NCBI GenBank assembly: GCA_903823115.1
Contig: CAIJRN010000019.1
Coordinates: forward strand, 1-64,000
Length of the DNA: 64,000 nt
Reading direction: 5' to 3'
Origin: an uncultured cyanobacterium
GTDB lineage: Bacteria > Cyanobacteriota > Cyanobacteriia > PCC-6307 > Cyanobiaceae
This document shows positions 1 through 9,000 of this stretch, in pieces. The position numbers were made by a program, and so were the translations under genes. The notes under the pieces were generated by a model. The model was given only the letters and a program-made list of their open reading frames with translations. It was not told the DNA's origin and ran no database searches. The stretch's first letter is position 1, and every line of letters starts with the position of its first letter.

Positions 1-1
1 C

Positions 2-106
2 ATTAGAACTTTTGTGGTGATCCATGGCTGGGATGCAGCATTTGATGCCACGGTTAAACTAGCCAATGCCGCTTTGGTGGCCTATCTGCTTTTAATGACA
101 GTATAG
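2..106 (+). CDS. possible 3' end of a gene cut by the window edge
   Basis: Frame 2 is open from the window edge to a TAG at 104-106 and encodes about 34 residues, ending in a hydrophobic stretch (ALVAYLLLMTV) that could be the last membrane helix of a longer protein. Nothing more can be said about function. It is kept only because the frame is open across the edge; it may equally be chance. Confidence 0.25.
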   Translation: MRTFVVIHGWDAAFDATVKLANAALVAYLLLMTV

Positions 107-507
107 GGTCATGCCAACTTTTTTATCTTCCTGGGATTTTGCGTACATCTCTCATGGCAGCTTTGTAATTGGGACAGACATGCCATAGTTGCAACTAGAT
201 TGCCTGATTCAGTTTCTCGCCCTGATCGTTTTCCCCTTCTCTATGATCAGATAATCGGTGACTTTCGCTGGTATTGGCAGCCACTGATTATTCTCATACT
301 TCTTTCTCTGCGATCATCAGATTATCTGATTTTGCTAATGGCGCACTTTCTGGTACTTCCCAATGGGATCAAGCGCATGGTATTGGAATGATGAAGGAAC
401 ATCCCTGATCCGTAGGATTGCGAAAATCAGGTGAGCTAAGGTATAGTGGCATTATTTCAGGCTCACGTCGCATCTCCGATAAGCCCAACTGATTCTGTAA
501 CTTCAAC
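107..507. other. AT-rich intergenic stretch
   Basis: About 400 bases without a convincing gene. A 63-codon frame at 200-391 encodes a hydrophobic segment but has no recognisable family and an ordinary AT-rich composition, so it is not called. The stretch probably holds the promoter of the gene that starts at 508, but no clear -35/-10 pair or Shine-Dalgarno site was identified. Confidence 0.4.
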
Positions 508-2454
508 ATGAGACAAATACTGCGAGATCAATGCCAAAATGCCCTCCTCTCAAGAAGAGGGTATGTGCGTCAGCGGTTGCTTGCAGATGATCAGATCCAG
601 GAGTTGCTGGCCAATGCACGCCACTTCTATCCGCAGGAGGATCTAATGCCCTCCATGGATAGCTCAGGGAACTCATTTGTCTTGAATAGCTACACTGATG
701 ACAACCCTGCCTACCGTCAGTTTGCCACCGATCACTTAAAGAATATGCTCCGGCCGTATGTTGAGCAATTGTTTGAAGGTTATCGTGTCATATCATGTGG
801 ATTATTCATCAAAGTTCCAGGGGCTGGCTGGCTTGATTTGCATTATCATCCCACAGTAGTTGAAAATCCAAAACATTGGGTTGTCGATATCTGGTGCCCG
901 TTGGTAGATACTGCTCTAACCAATGGAACTCTCTGTGTTGTCCCCGAGAGTCACAAGATCTTTCCTCAAACGATAGGCCACCCATCCTCCGGGCCATTGT
1001 TTTGCAAGGATTATACGAATATTGTCCGAGAGAACTATTCGCTTGCCTTGCCATCCAGGGCTGGGGATGCCGTCATTTTTGAGAACAGCCTGCTGCATTG
1101 GTCGCCTATCAATAAATCTGAAACACCAAGATATGCTCTGCATTGCTCATGTATCCCCATCGAAGCCACGGCAGTTCATACACATTTTGATTCATGTGAA
1201 GCCCATAAGTTTGATCTTTACAAGGCTACGGATGCATATTTCGATCAAGAGTTTGGTCGTTTTCTGCCTCGTCCAAGTGAGCTTGATTTAATAAAGACAA
1301 TTCCAAATCTAAACCGACTTTACAGCCTGGCCGAATTTAAAGAGCGCTTAGCTAATGCAGCTGAGATTAGGCACAACACATTGCCTGACAGCCTGTATGT
1401 CTCTGACGAGTTTTATAAGGATTTGCAGCAGCAGGTGCTTGAGATGGGCGATCACTTTGAGTCCATTTCCGTTCCGAAAGAATCCACAGTTGCTCCATTA
1501 ATCCCATCACTGGTTAATCAGCAATCCTCGGATCAGCCGATGGGCTTGCAAGGGGCTGGATCAACCGACTCTTTTATGTCCTCACATCTTCACTCATTTG
1601 CCAATAGATTACGCAAAAGAATTAGCTTTCGTGGGAATTTCACAAAGTCATCTGCAGACCAAATCCAAGCTGTCCAGCGCAACGCACGCCAAGCCATCAA
1701 TCAATACTCAATATCAGATGTTAAACAATATTATGACGAGATGACGTCTAGTTACATCGAGGGTTTTGGAGAGGTGTTCCAAGGCTCGAGACCTGAATCA
1801 ACCGATGAACTGGTTGATTATCTCATTCAATCGGCAAAGCTGGAAGATAATCTGACGATCCTTGATGCCGGCTGTGGCATCTGTGGGCCAGCGATCATGT
1901 TTGCTGAGCGTTGCAACCTAAAGATTGAAGCTCTGACACTTTCTTCTGTGCAGGTGAGGGAAGCACAGGATCGTATTCGTTGCAAGAGGTTGCAAAAGCA
2001 GGTGAACGTTAGGCAGGGGGACTTTCATCGGCTAGATGAGCTTTATCCGGCCAATACGTTCGATCGCGTTTTATTCCTTGAATCACTCTGTCATGCTGAG
2101 GATTATCGGAGAGTTTTGGCTCAAGCAAAGCATGTTCTAAAGCCTGGCGGATTCCTGTACATCAAAGATTTCTATGCCATTGATCATCGTTCAAGACCTG
2201 ATTTACTTGCTCTCCAGGCGAAAGACCTTAAAGCCCTTAACCAGTTGTATCGCCTGGTGATGCCAGACCTGCCAAGCACGGTTGACCTGATCAGCGAGTT
2301 GGGATTCGAAATCATCTTCATGCGAAAGCCGCTGTATAACTATTCCCTTGCAGCCTGGCAAAACTTTATGCAGCATACGAATCAATTCTGGGTCAGAGAG
2401 TCAGGTCCAGCGATTCAAACTGCTGAGTTCCTAGCTTGTAAGCCGATTGATTGA
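508..2454 (+). CDS. PhyH-type dioxygenase fused to SAM-dependent methyltransferase
   Basis: This 648-residue protein has two enzyme domains. Residues about 20-225 resemble the phytanoyl-CoA dioxygenase (PhyH) family of Fe(II)/2-oxoglutarate oxygenases: a His-rich LHYHP at 111-115, and a distal HWSP at 197-200 followed by R208, the usual place of the 2-oxoglutarate-binding arginine. Residues about 400-645 form a class I methyltransferase with motif I ILDAGCGICG (451-460) and a later LKPGGFLYI strand. A Ser/Gln-rich linker (about 320-395) joins them. The proximal iron ligand set is not a textbook HxD, so oxygenase chemistry is inferred. The gene is AT-richer than the core genes and starts the accessory island. 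It probably tailors a glycan, lipid or natural product by hydroxylation and methylation; the substrate is unknown. Confidence 0.75.
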   Translation: MRQILRDQCQNALLSRRGYVRQRLLADDQIQELLANARHFYPQEDLMPSMDSSGNSFVLNSYTDDNPAYRQFATDHLKNMLRPYVEQLFEGYRVISCGLFIKVPGAGWLDLHYHPTVVENPKHWVVDIWCPLVDTALTNGTLCVVPESHKIFPQTIGHPSSGPLFCKDYTNIVRENYSLALPSRAGDAVIFENSLLHWSPINKSETPRYALHCSCIPIEATAVHTHFDSCEAHKFDLYKATDAYFDQEFGRFLPRPSELDLIKTIPNLNRLYSLAEFKERLANAAEIRHNTLPDSLYVSDEFYKDLQQQVLEMGDHFESISVPKESTVAPLIPSLVNQQSSDQPMGLQGAGSTDSFMSSHLHSFANRLRKRISFRGNFTKSSADQIQAVQRNARQAINQYSISDVKQYYDEMTSSYIEGFGEVFQGSRPESTDELVDYLIQSAKLEDNLTILDAGCGICGPAIMFAERCNLKIEALTLSSVQVREAQDRIRCKRLQKQVNVRQGDFHRLDELYPANTFDRVLFLESLCHAEDYRRVLAQAKHVLKPGGFLYIKDFYAIDHRSRPDLLALQAKDLKALNQLYRLVMPDLPSTVDLISELGFEIIFMRKPLYNYSLAAWQNFMQHTNQFWVRESGPAIQTAEFLACKPID

Positions 2455-2629
2455 GCAACTGACCAATCATTGGCGCACCCTTGCCCAATTCTCAGACCAG
2501 AGGCTTAAAATGGCTCAAAGCTATGAATCCAAAGTTCTACTTCATGTTGGCCTCCATAACACTGGGACAACCTGGCTTTCCAGCTGGTTGGAGAGACATC
2601 CGTTGATATCTTATGGGCACTTCGAATAA
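2447..2629 (+). pseudogene. sulfotransferase N-terminal fragment
   Basis: The frame overlaps the end of the preceding gene by 8 bases and encodes 60 residues. It includes KVLLHVGLHNTGTTWLSSWL (about 29-48), the P-loop-like PAPS-binding site that opens sulfotransferases. After about 59 residues the reading stops at TAA, where sequence related to transposase debris begins, so the rest of a normal 250-300 residue enzyme is missing. The simplest reading is a gene truncated by insertion or deletion at the IS remnants immediately downstream. Confidence 0.65.
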
Positions 2630-2662
2630 TCAGCAATTTGCAGGGTCGCTGCGCACATGAAT

Positions 2663-2679
2663 AAGCCGCCGAAGAGGCG
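2663..2679. repeat. perfect 6-bp-stem hairpin
   Basis: GCCGCC-GAAGA-GGCGGC forms a short perfect stem-loop between the sulfotransferase fragment and the transposase remnants. No T-run follows on either strand, so it is not a good intrinsic terminator. It may belong to the end of a lost mobile element. Confidence 0.35.
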
Positions 2680-2748
2680 GCAGAGCAGATGAATCTTATC
2701 TCAACCATTGACGAGATCGTCTGAATTATGGGAGCTTCTCCGGAGGAT

Positions 2749-2880
2749 TCATGCAACAATTGCTACATGGGAAGAGCGCTGGAGATAACGGAGGAAGTTG
2801 AAGGTCAGGTTCTTGAGGCCCCACCAAGCCTCATTCCTCTCTAGCCCAATCTTTCTTGTCAGCTTTCCGCCCATGGACAT
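2749..2880 (-). pseudogene. transposase C-terminal fragment
   Basis: A 43-codon minus-strand frame encodes a Lys/Arg- and Trp-rich tail (RNEAWWGLKNLTFNFLRYLQ) that resembles the C-terminal segment of IS5/IS4-like DDE transposases, which commonly end with a helix of the form GLKNLxxNxxR. The upstream catalytic part is absent. The fragment sits directly beyond the end of the IS3-like remnant. The family is uncertain. Confidence 0.45.
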
Positions 2881-3400
2881 GGTCTGATGTGGGTGCCTTT
2901 TGTTGGGCAGTTCTGGCCCCTTATATCGTTAACCCCAGATGGGAGGAAGGGCTTGGCCTCAGTATAAACCTCATGGGGAGTTCTGCCTCCTAGGGAGCTG
3001 TGTGGCCTGACATGGCAGTACCTCCATGGGAAGCTGGCCAGGCTGATTTCAGCTTTCCAGCTGACCACATTCCTGGAGAAGTGATCCACGATCGCCATCA
3101 GGTCGAGAAATCCTTTCTCCAGCGGGATGGAAGTGATATCAGTGGCCCACACCTGATCCACTGCCGTGACCAGGCGAGATCCACCAGGCATGGAATGTGC
3201 TTAGATAAATCCCCCGGTAACCGTGCTGCGAGGTTTCTGGTAGTTCGCCCGTAAACACATGTGGCGCAAGAGGTTTCGCAGGCAGCTTCAGGATGGGGCT
3301 GCATCCAGCCCGACCAGCCCCGGCCGTTGCTTCTCGTGTCCGCTCCGCTCGACCGACGCTTGCCCAAGTGCCGTCGGCCAATTTAGCCTTGAGGGCGCGA
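2859..3400 (-). mobile_element. decayed IS3-family transposase (orfB) remnant
   Basis: Minus-strand codons from about 3191 encode DQVWATDITSIPLEKGFLDL and IVDHFSRNVVSW, the first catalytic region of the IS3-family integrase core (DDE enzymes). The frame then jumps directly to PHSSLGGRTPHEVY, the typical C-terminal signature, so the segment holding the second Asp and the catalytic Glu is deleted in frame. Upstream residues (LAPHVFTGELPETSQ) lie in another frame, showing at least one frameshift. The right side degenerates near 3400. The left end contains a terminal-repeat-like stretch at 2889-2920. The element cannot move by itself. Confidence 0.7.
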
Positions 3401-3467
3401 GGTTGGAAACCAAGGATTCTTGAAATGTGTTTTCAGATCTTCTACTTCAGGGGATGGTTGTATCGCC

Positions 3468-4225
3468 ATGACAGATCCGCAAATCCAAGCCTATGACTCC
3501 GCTATTTTATGTCCAGTCACACGGGATTGATACGGCAGCTCGGATTTTTATAACGTTGGCTACTGGAGCTCATCAACCCTGACGCAAGCCGAGGCATCCA
3601 CTGCATTGGTCAATCGCTTGCTTGATTGTCATACTCAATATCCAGGAGCCGTCCTGGATGTCGGTTGTGGATTGGGTGCAACCACTTCGGCGATCAAGCA
3701 CCGTTGGCCTGATGCCCATGTCATTGGCATTAATCTTTCGGAAGCCCAGCTCGAATATTGCCGAAGGAATCATGGCGATTGTGATTTTGCAATGATGAAT
3801 GCTGCGGATTTACAATTTAGCGATAATACCTTTGATGTGATTTTTCCGCTGAAGCAGCATTTCACTTCAACACTCGAGTCAATTGTTTAAAACAGGCTTA
3901 CCGGTCTTTAAGGCCGGGCGACTCACTGCTTTTGTGCGACATCCTCCTGGATCGCGATCACCCTTTTTCAAGAAAAATGTTGGCATGGGATGCACTTGCC
4001 AGCCTTGATCAATCAAGCCCAGACAACTATAAAGTCTGCCTTGAGGATTTAGGTTATCGCAACATTCTTGTTGAAGATGCCACCGAGCAAACCTGGCGGA
4101 GCTGGATAAGGCAGCTTATCCATCAAGCCGAAGTGAATGGCGCTGCCGTCCCACACATGAAATTACATGACCCCAATCGCTCAAGCGTAGTGGCCTACGA
4201 TGTACTGGTTTCCGTTAAAAAATAA
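3468..4225 (+). pseudogene. SAM-dependent methyltransferase with one stop and one frameshift
   Basis: From ATG 3468 the frame reads as a small-molecule methyltransferase, interrupted by TGA at 3528-3530. The intact relative at 4313-5233 has Trp at this point (RRWYGDSDYYNVG against RD*YGSSDFYNVG), which fits a TGG-to-TGA change. It continues through motif I, LDVGCGLGATTSAIKH, then needs a frameshift near 3843, after which SAEAAFHFNTR, LRPGDSLLLCDILLD and the C-terminal half follow to TAA 4225. The full restored protein would be about 250 residues. It is more AT-rich than its relative, so the two look like separately acquired homologues and not a recent local duplication. Confidence 0.8.
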
Positions 4226-4312
4226 TCTGGTCTATCCGGGTTTTTGTCGGTGAATTGATGTGGAATAGTGCATCTGGCCTGCCTTGGAAATTCCGGCTCA
4301 GGCGCATGGAGA

Positions 4313-5233
4313 TCAATGGTTCCCGCCCGGTTGACGGCCCGGCTTTCGCGCCCTGGCAAGGACGTAGTACGTCACGGCATCGATCAGGGATGGTGTGGTG
4401 CGTCGCCAATGGTCCATCTTCCCCTCGGGAATTGTGCCCCGTTCGTGCTCCTCGGCGAGCCAGGTATTGAGGCGATCCAGCCAGGTGTGCCAGGTCATCG
4501 CGGTGGCATCCTCCACGTCGACATCAACGAATCCCGTGTCATGCAATTTCTTGATATAGGCGGCAGGATCCTCCAGTTTGTTCGCTCGGTCCACGTCCCA
4601 GATCGACATGTTCCGGGCGAAGGCTGAATCATCGAGCAGGATGTCGCTCATCGCCAGGGTGCCCCCCGGACGCAGCACTCTACAGGCCTCCATCAGGAAA
4701 GCCTCACGCGTATTGAAATGATTGGCAGCTTCGAAACAGGTGATGAGGTCGAACGAGCCGCTGGGAAAAGCGAGGGCCGCAGCATCCATCCTCACGAATT
4801 CGCAGTCGGGTGCGTTCACCCGACTGCGCTCGAGTTGGACGGGTGAAATGTTGATCCCTACGACCCTGGCCTGCGGCCAGCAGTGCTTGATCTGCGCGGT
4901 GGTGGACCCGAGGCCGCAGCCCACGTCGAGCACGGCGTTGATCGCTTCGGTCGCCCCTCCGATCAGCCGGTTGACGAGCGCGGCCGATGCCTCCTGAGGC
5001 GTACGGATCGAATCGCTCCACAGGCCGACGTTGTAGTAGTCGGAGTCACCGTACCAACGACGCATCGTCGGAGAAAAGATGATGCTGTCATAAAACAGGA
5101 TCTGTGGATCTTCAGACGCTTCGTTCAACGATGGAATCTCCTCGACGGCACCTATACTTCCGCAAGCCATATCACGCCCCGCTTTGTTGTCGCTGGTTGA
5201 GCCGGCTGATCCCAGGGGGCATGGCAGGGTCAT
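4313..5233 (-). CDS. class I SAM-dependent methyltransferase
   Basis: The frame encodes up to 306 residues; translation may start at the internal Met 22 (MACGSIGAVEE). The family hallmark is motif I, LDVGCGLGSTTAQIKH, about residues 102-117, followed by VVGINISPVQLERSR, an Asp-containing strand FVRMDAAALAFP, and LRPGGTLAMSDILLD. The order matches O- or C-methyltransferases of the UbiE/tocopherol-methyltransferase-like group that act on small molecules. It is 27 bases downstream of the sulfotransferase at 5261-5965 on the same strand, so the two are probably co-transcribed. Its decayed homologue lies just to the left in convergent orientation. Substrate unknown. Confidence 0.75.
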   Translation of the reverse strand: MTLPCPLGSAGSTSDNKAGRDMACGSIGAVEEIPSLNEASEDPQILFYDSIIFSPTMRRWYGDSDYYNVGLWSDSIRTPQEASAALVNRLIGGATEAINAVLDVGCGLGSTTAQIKHCWPQARVVGINISPVQLERSRVNAPDCEFVRMDAAALAFPSGSFDLITCFEAANHFNTREAFLMEACRVLRPGGTLAMSDILLDDSAFARNMSIWDVDRANKLEDPAAYIKKLHDTGFVDVDVEDATAMTWHTWLDRLNTWLAEEHERGTIPEGKMDHWRRTTPSLIDAVTYYVLARARKPGRQPGGNH

Positions 5234-5260
5234 CCAGTCGGCGCACGGAAAACCGGTTTG

Positions 5261-5965
5261 CTACCGCGGATCAGACCGATCGTGGGCCCCGGCATAATCT
5301 CCCCGGTTTTCATGCGGGAAGGGGACGTCAGGCAACGGCTGTCCGAGGAACGCGCAGAGGGGATCCCACGACGTTGACTCTTCCCAGCAGACTTCCAGGA
5401 GTCGGCCTGGCTTATCGGCGAAGAAGTCGCGCACACGTTCGTTGTGGATGCGGTGGAGGTCATCGATCGGAACGCCAGGGAGGAAGCGCTCGGCAAGCTG
5501 TCTCCCGAGCTCGATTCGCTGCGGAGGAATCGTGCGCATGTGATTGTAGAAGCTGCGCCGCCAGATGTCGTCATCGCGGCGGCGTGTGAGAACAAAACGG
5601 GAGTCTGGATAGCTGACGGAAAGTCGCTCATAGAACCAGAACCAGGGAAAGTCCTCGAAACTGTCATAATCCCCGGTGGCGGCGATCACGGCGTCGGGAG
5701 TGCTGATGGCGGCTGGGACCAGATCGTCCCGGATCGAGCAGTTGTGGTAACCAAGCTCCCGGAAGCAGCGTCCCAGCGTCTTCGTGCCCGACTTGGCGAT
5801 CCCCACCCCGAACACCTTGGGTCGCGCGCTGGTGGAGGCGTCCGTGGCCGCGGGGGAAATGGCAGCGGAACGGGAGCCCGAAAGCCAGGGGAAGAGCCGG
5901 TTCAGGGACGGAAATGGCACGAAGCAGTTCCTGCAAGGGGAGCGAAACCGGGATCTATCCTGCAA
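5261..5965 (-). CDS. sulfotransferase family protein
   Basis: The 234-residue protein carries VFGVGIAKSGTKTLGRCF near residues 51-68, the 5'-phosphosulfate-binding loop of sulfotransferases, and SRFVLTRRRDDDIWRRS near 120-136, the usual position of the 3'-phosphate-binding Arg/Ser segment. It resembles the Sulfotransfer_4-like group. The first 45 or so residues are low-complexity and the true start may be internal. It forms a likely operon with the methyltransferase at 4313-5233 and is divergent from the sulfotransferase at 6034. A decayed second copy of its N-terminal half lies at 17640-17940, about 78% identical by eye. Confidence 0.7.
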   Translation of the reverse strand: MQDRSRFRSPCRNCFVPFPSLNRLFPWLSGSRSAAISPAATDASTSARPKVFGVGIAKSGTKTLGRCFRELGYHNCSIRDDLVPAAISTPDAVIAATGDYDSFEDFPWFWFYERLSVSYPDSRFVLTRRRDDDIWRRSFYNHMRTIPPQRIELGRQLAERFLPGVPIDDLHRIHNERVRDFFADKPGRLLEVCWEESTSWDPLCAFLGQPLPDVPFPHENRGDYAGAHDRSDPR

Positions 5966-6033
5966 CAGGATCGATGGTCATCGTACCTCCGATGGTCGTT
6001 TCGTCCGCCTGATGAACCCAATCCGGAAGTGAC

Positions 6034-6669
6034 GTGATGCCGGCCAAGCGTCTGGTAATGATCTTGGGTTTCCAGCGCTCCGGCACGACGGCGATGTTCG
6101 AGACGCTCGCCTCGTCGCCGGGGGTATCGCCCCGTCATGAGGAGGCCGACGACGACATCTACGACGACTATTTCCTCCGGCCCGAGCCCCAGATCCGTCC
6201 GCTGCTCGCGGCACTCCCCGGGACGGTGCTCCTCAAGCCGGTGCGGGAGAGTCGGCGCCGGTCGCCCCTGGAGGTCGCCACTGAGTACAGCGATTACGAC
6301 CTCTCGATCATCTGGCTCTACCGCGATCCGGTGAATGTTTTTCAGTCATGGCTGGAGAAGGGTTGGGTCAAGTCCATGCCCCAGGAATTCGCCAGCCACT
6401 GGATGACGCGCAACGAGGGGTGCCTCGACTCGCGGGGCGCCCTCGGCGACACCTTGGTCATGGTCCGCTACGAGGATCTCGTCGCCCATCCAGCATGTGT
6501 GGAGGATCTCGCCGGGCGGCTGGGACTCGCAGTCCAATCCACCCTCCGGGCCGACCGCAACGTTGGCCGGACCTGCCTCCCGGCCGACGTGCAGGAGAAG
6601 ATCGATGCTGTGACTCGTGCAACGCTCGCAACACTCGACTACGCCCGCTCGATCCGCCCGCCGGCGTGA
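6034..6669 (+). CDS. sulfotransferase
   Basis: A compact 211-residue protein begins LVMILGFQRSGTTAMFETLA (residues 7-26), a clean PAPS 5'-phosphosulfate loop. IIWLYRDPVNVFQSWLEKGW follows near residues 91-110, the 3'-phosphate-binding R-DP-S segment of bacterial sulfotransferases. It is shorter than the usual 250-300 residues but has both PAPS motifs. It lies 140 bases upstream of the cyclase-like/UbiA/glycosyltransferase operon on the same strand and may share its transcript. A role in sulfating the product of that operon is an inference. Confidence 0.75.
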   Translation: MMPAKRLVMILGFQRSGTTAMFETLASSPGVSPRHEEADDDIYDDYFLRPEPQIRPLLAALPGTVLLKPVRESRRRSPLEVATEYSDYDLSIIWLYRDPVNVFQSWLEKGWVKSMPQEFASHWMTRNEGCLDSRGALGDTLVMVRYEDLVAHPACVEDLAGRLGLAVQSTLRADRNVGRTCLPADVQEKIDAVTRATLATLDYARSIRPPA

Positions 6670-6808
6670 TGAAGGGGGCATTGAATGAACAGCAGCGTCG
6701 AGGAGCGCAACGGCGGCCCGGGTCACGGCCGGATGGTCGACCAGCATTTAGGCTCACTCCTTGAGCTGAGCCAAAAGTCCCCATGATCGCCGCTCTCCCT
6801 TCAGTGGG

Positions 6809-7948
6809 ATGGTTGAACCGGCGAAGGACCTTCAGCCTCATGCCTCTGGGGCGAAGAGGTCAGATGACACCGTGACGGGGCCCGTGCCGAACAAGGCCGA
6901 GCTTTCCCCTGCCACCCGCGCTGGGGTGGAGTTTTTGATGCGGAGTCAGCTGCCCTGGGGCCAGTTTCCCATTGAACGAACGCGGCGCAATCTTCCCGGC
7001 TGGCCGGTGGAAGAGGATCACTCTCCGATCGCTACGGCGTATATCCTCCACGCCCTTGCGTCGATCCCCCACCCCGCCGTGGCCTCGATGACGGCACGGG
7101 GCATCGACTACTTCCTCGGCGAGATGGATGGCCACGGCCTATGGCGTTATTGGAACAAAGGATCAGTGCAGAGCGGACGCCAAGCCCATCCCTTCATTCC
7201 CGCCGATTTGGACGACATGGCCTGCATCTCGGTGATTCTGCGGCGGGAGGGAATCCCCTTTCCTGACAACCGCCGCCTCATGCTCCACAACCGCGATCGC
7301 CAGGGGCGTTTTTACACCTACCAGATTCTCCGCGCCGTCCCCACGCTCGATCCAATTTATTGGTGGGCAATGCTCCGCGACTTCACCTGGCAGCGCTGGT
7401 TCATCTACTGGCGATCACAACCGACCACCTATGACGACGTCAGCGGCGTTGTCAATGCCAACGTGATCTGGTATCTCGGTAATCATCCCAAGACGCAAAA
7501 GGCTATCGACTGGTTGATCGGGATCGTGGAGGCCGGTGAAGAATCGGATTGTGACACGTTCTACCACGATCCTTTTCCGCTTTGGCACGCAGTCTCGCGG
7601 GGCTACGCCGCCGGTGTGACACGTTTCGCGGTGATTCGTGAGACAATCCAATCACGGATCGAGGTTTATCTCCTCCCCAACGGCTCGATCGCGGCGCCGG
7701 CAATGCACACGGCCCTGGCGATGTCGGCACTGCTGAACTTCGGGGTCGAATCCCCCTTCCTCGCCGACGGGCGGCTGTGGCTTGAGGGGAAGCAGGCCGC
7801 CGATGGCGGATGGGATGCCTGCCCGATGTATTTCGGGGCCCGTCTCAGGCAGAACAGCTGGGGCTCCCGCGCCCTGACCACGGCGCTGTGCCTCGAGGTG
7901 ATGCAACGCCAAGTCGATGCGGAGCGACGATCCGGGGGGGCTGGCTGA
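6809..7948 (+). CDS. terpene-cyclase-like protein (squalene-cyclase/prenyltransferase alpha-alpha barrel fold)
   Basis: The 379-residue protein shows features of the squalene-hopene-cyclase/prenyltransferase-beta fold. PADLDDMACIS at 131-141 contains D133-L-D-D136, matching the DxDD acid motif of class II terpene cyclases. KQAADGGWD at 328-336 matches a QW repeat (Q-x-x-D-G-G-W). A tract rich in Trp, Tyr and Phe (residues 184-202) could line a hydrophobic pocket. At 379 residues it is much shorter than hopene cyclases (about 630) and would form a single barrel. Its stop overlaps the UbiA start in TGATG, which implies translational coupling. The start at 6809 is a guess; ATG 6941 (residue 45) is an alternative. 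Cyclase activity is inferred, and a non-catalytic barrel protein is possible. Confidence 0.6.
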   Translation: MVEPAKDLQPHASGAKRSDDTVTGPVPNKAELSPATRAGVEFLMRSQLPWGQFPIERTRRNLPGWPVEEDHSPIATAYILHALASIPHPAVASMTARGIDYFLGEMDGHGLWRYWNKGSVQSGRQAHPFIPADLDDMACISVILRREGIPFPDNRRLMLHNRDRQGRFYTYQILRAVPTLDPIYWWAMLRDFTWQRWFIYWRSQPTTYDDVSGVVNANVIWYLGNHPKTQKAIDWLIGIVEAGEESDCDTFYHDPFPLWHAVSRGYAAGVTRFAVIRETIQSRIEVYLLPNGSIAAPAMHTALAMSALLNFGVESPFLADGRLWLEGKQAADGGWDACPMYFGARLRQNSWGSRALTTALCLEVMQRQVDAERRSGGAG

Positions 7949-9000
7949 TGCGCCTGAAAACACTCCTCCGCGCCCACCGCTGGTGGGACACCCAAATCCC
8001 GGTGATGATGGCCTTGGTGTATTGCGTGCTGGCGCAGGCCGAGCCGGCCCCGGCGGTGGCGGCGACGCTCGGCACCCTCGCCCTGTTCCTCGTCGCCTCG
8101 GTGGGTTTCGCCGGTTTCGGCCATCTTTTCAACGATCTGTTCGACATCCAACAGGACGTGGAAAGCGGTGCGTCGAATCTCGTGGCCGGCCGCCATCCGC
8201 TGCGCCTGGCGGCCACCTTCATCCTTGTGCTCCTGCTGGCCTGGGTGCCGTGGCGCTGGTTGCCGACGACCCCTGCGGTGTGGACCCTCCTCGGGCTTGA
8301 GTTCAGCCTCTTCATCCTCTACAGCCTGCCGGGTGTGCGGCTCAAGGAGCGCGGCATCCTCGGGCCGATCGCCGACGCTCTTTACTCCTGGACGATCACG
8401 ACGGCCGTGGCGCTCCTCGTCTTCGCCCGGCTCGGCGCCGTCGTGGTGCCCGCCTGGGCTTCGGCGATCCTGGCCGCCTGGGCATTCGTCCTCGGCCTGC
8501 GCCACATCCTCACCCACCAGATCGAAGATGCCGGCCGTGACCAGGCGGCGGGCATGACGACGTATGTGACGCAACACGGGTGGCTGCCGACGTTCCGGAT
8601 CCTCCAGCGTGTGCTCCTGCCGGCGGAGGCGCTCCTCTTCCTGGCACTTTTGCTGGGGATCGGGGTCGACGCCCCGATCGTGCCGATCGGTTTCCTGCTC
8701 TGGACGGGCCTCATGGTTGCCCGCGAGCGGGATCGGGCCGTGCAGTGGCCTGCGGTCAAGCAACGGGGCCCGGCGATCCATCGGCTGTTCTTCTTCAACA
8801 TCACCGTCCTCCAGCGCTTTTACACGCTCTGGTTTCCTCTGCTCACGCTCGTCGTCCTCGTCGTCCGGCATCCCGCCTATCTCCTCCTGGGGATCCTCCA
8901 TCTGATCCTGTTCGAGAACGGAGTGGCGGTGTTGTTCCGGACCGATCTCCCCGACTTCCTCCGGCGGCTCCGCGCCGCTCCACCACGGGAGCTGGCATGA
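7948..9000 (+). CDS. UbiA-family prenyltransferase
   Basis: Translation from ATG 7948, inside TGATG with the preceding stop, gives a 350-residue polytopic membrane protein. The first Asp-rich motif is NDLFDIQQD (62-70, NDxxDxxxD) and the second is EDAGRDQAAG (193-202); both bind Mg-prenyl-diphosphate in UbiA enzymes. YSLPGVRLKERG (125-136) matches the conserved loop near the active site. About eight or nine hydrophobic helices are visible. It should attach an isoprenoid chain to an aromatic or sugar-like acceptor at the membrane. Coupling to the DxDD protein upstream and the glycosyltransferase downstream (ATGA overlap at 8997-9000) suggests one pathway. It is not a close match in context to the chlorophyll, heme or quinone UbiA members. 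Confidence 0.85.
   Translation: MRLKTLLRAHRWWDTQIPVMMALVYCVLAQAEPAPAVAATLGTLALFLVASVGFAGFGHLFNDLFDIQQDVESGASNLVAGRHPLRLAATFILVLLLAWVPWRWLPTTPAVWTLLGLEFSLFILYSLPGVRLKERGILGPIADALYSWTITTAVALLVFARLGAVVVPAWASAILAAWAFVLGLRHILTHQIEDAGRDQAAGMTTYVTQHGWLPTFRILQRVLLPAEALLFLALLLGIGVDAPIVPIGFLLWTGLMVARERDRAVQWPAVKQRGPAIHRLFFFNITVLQRFYTLWFPLLTLVVLVVRHPAYLLLGILHLILFENGVAVLFRTDLPDFLRRLRAAPPRELA

Noticed and set aside
200-391. 63-codon plus-strand frame in the AT-rich left end
   Set aside because: No start context or family signal; hydrophobic composition is common in chance AT-rich frames.
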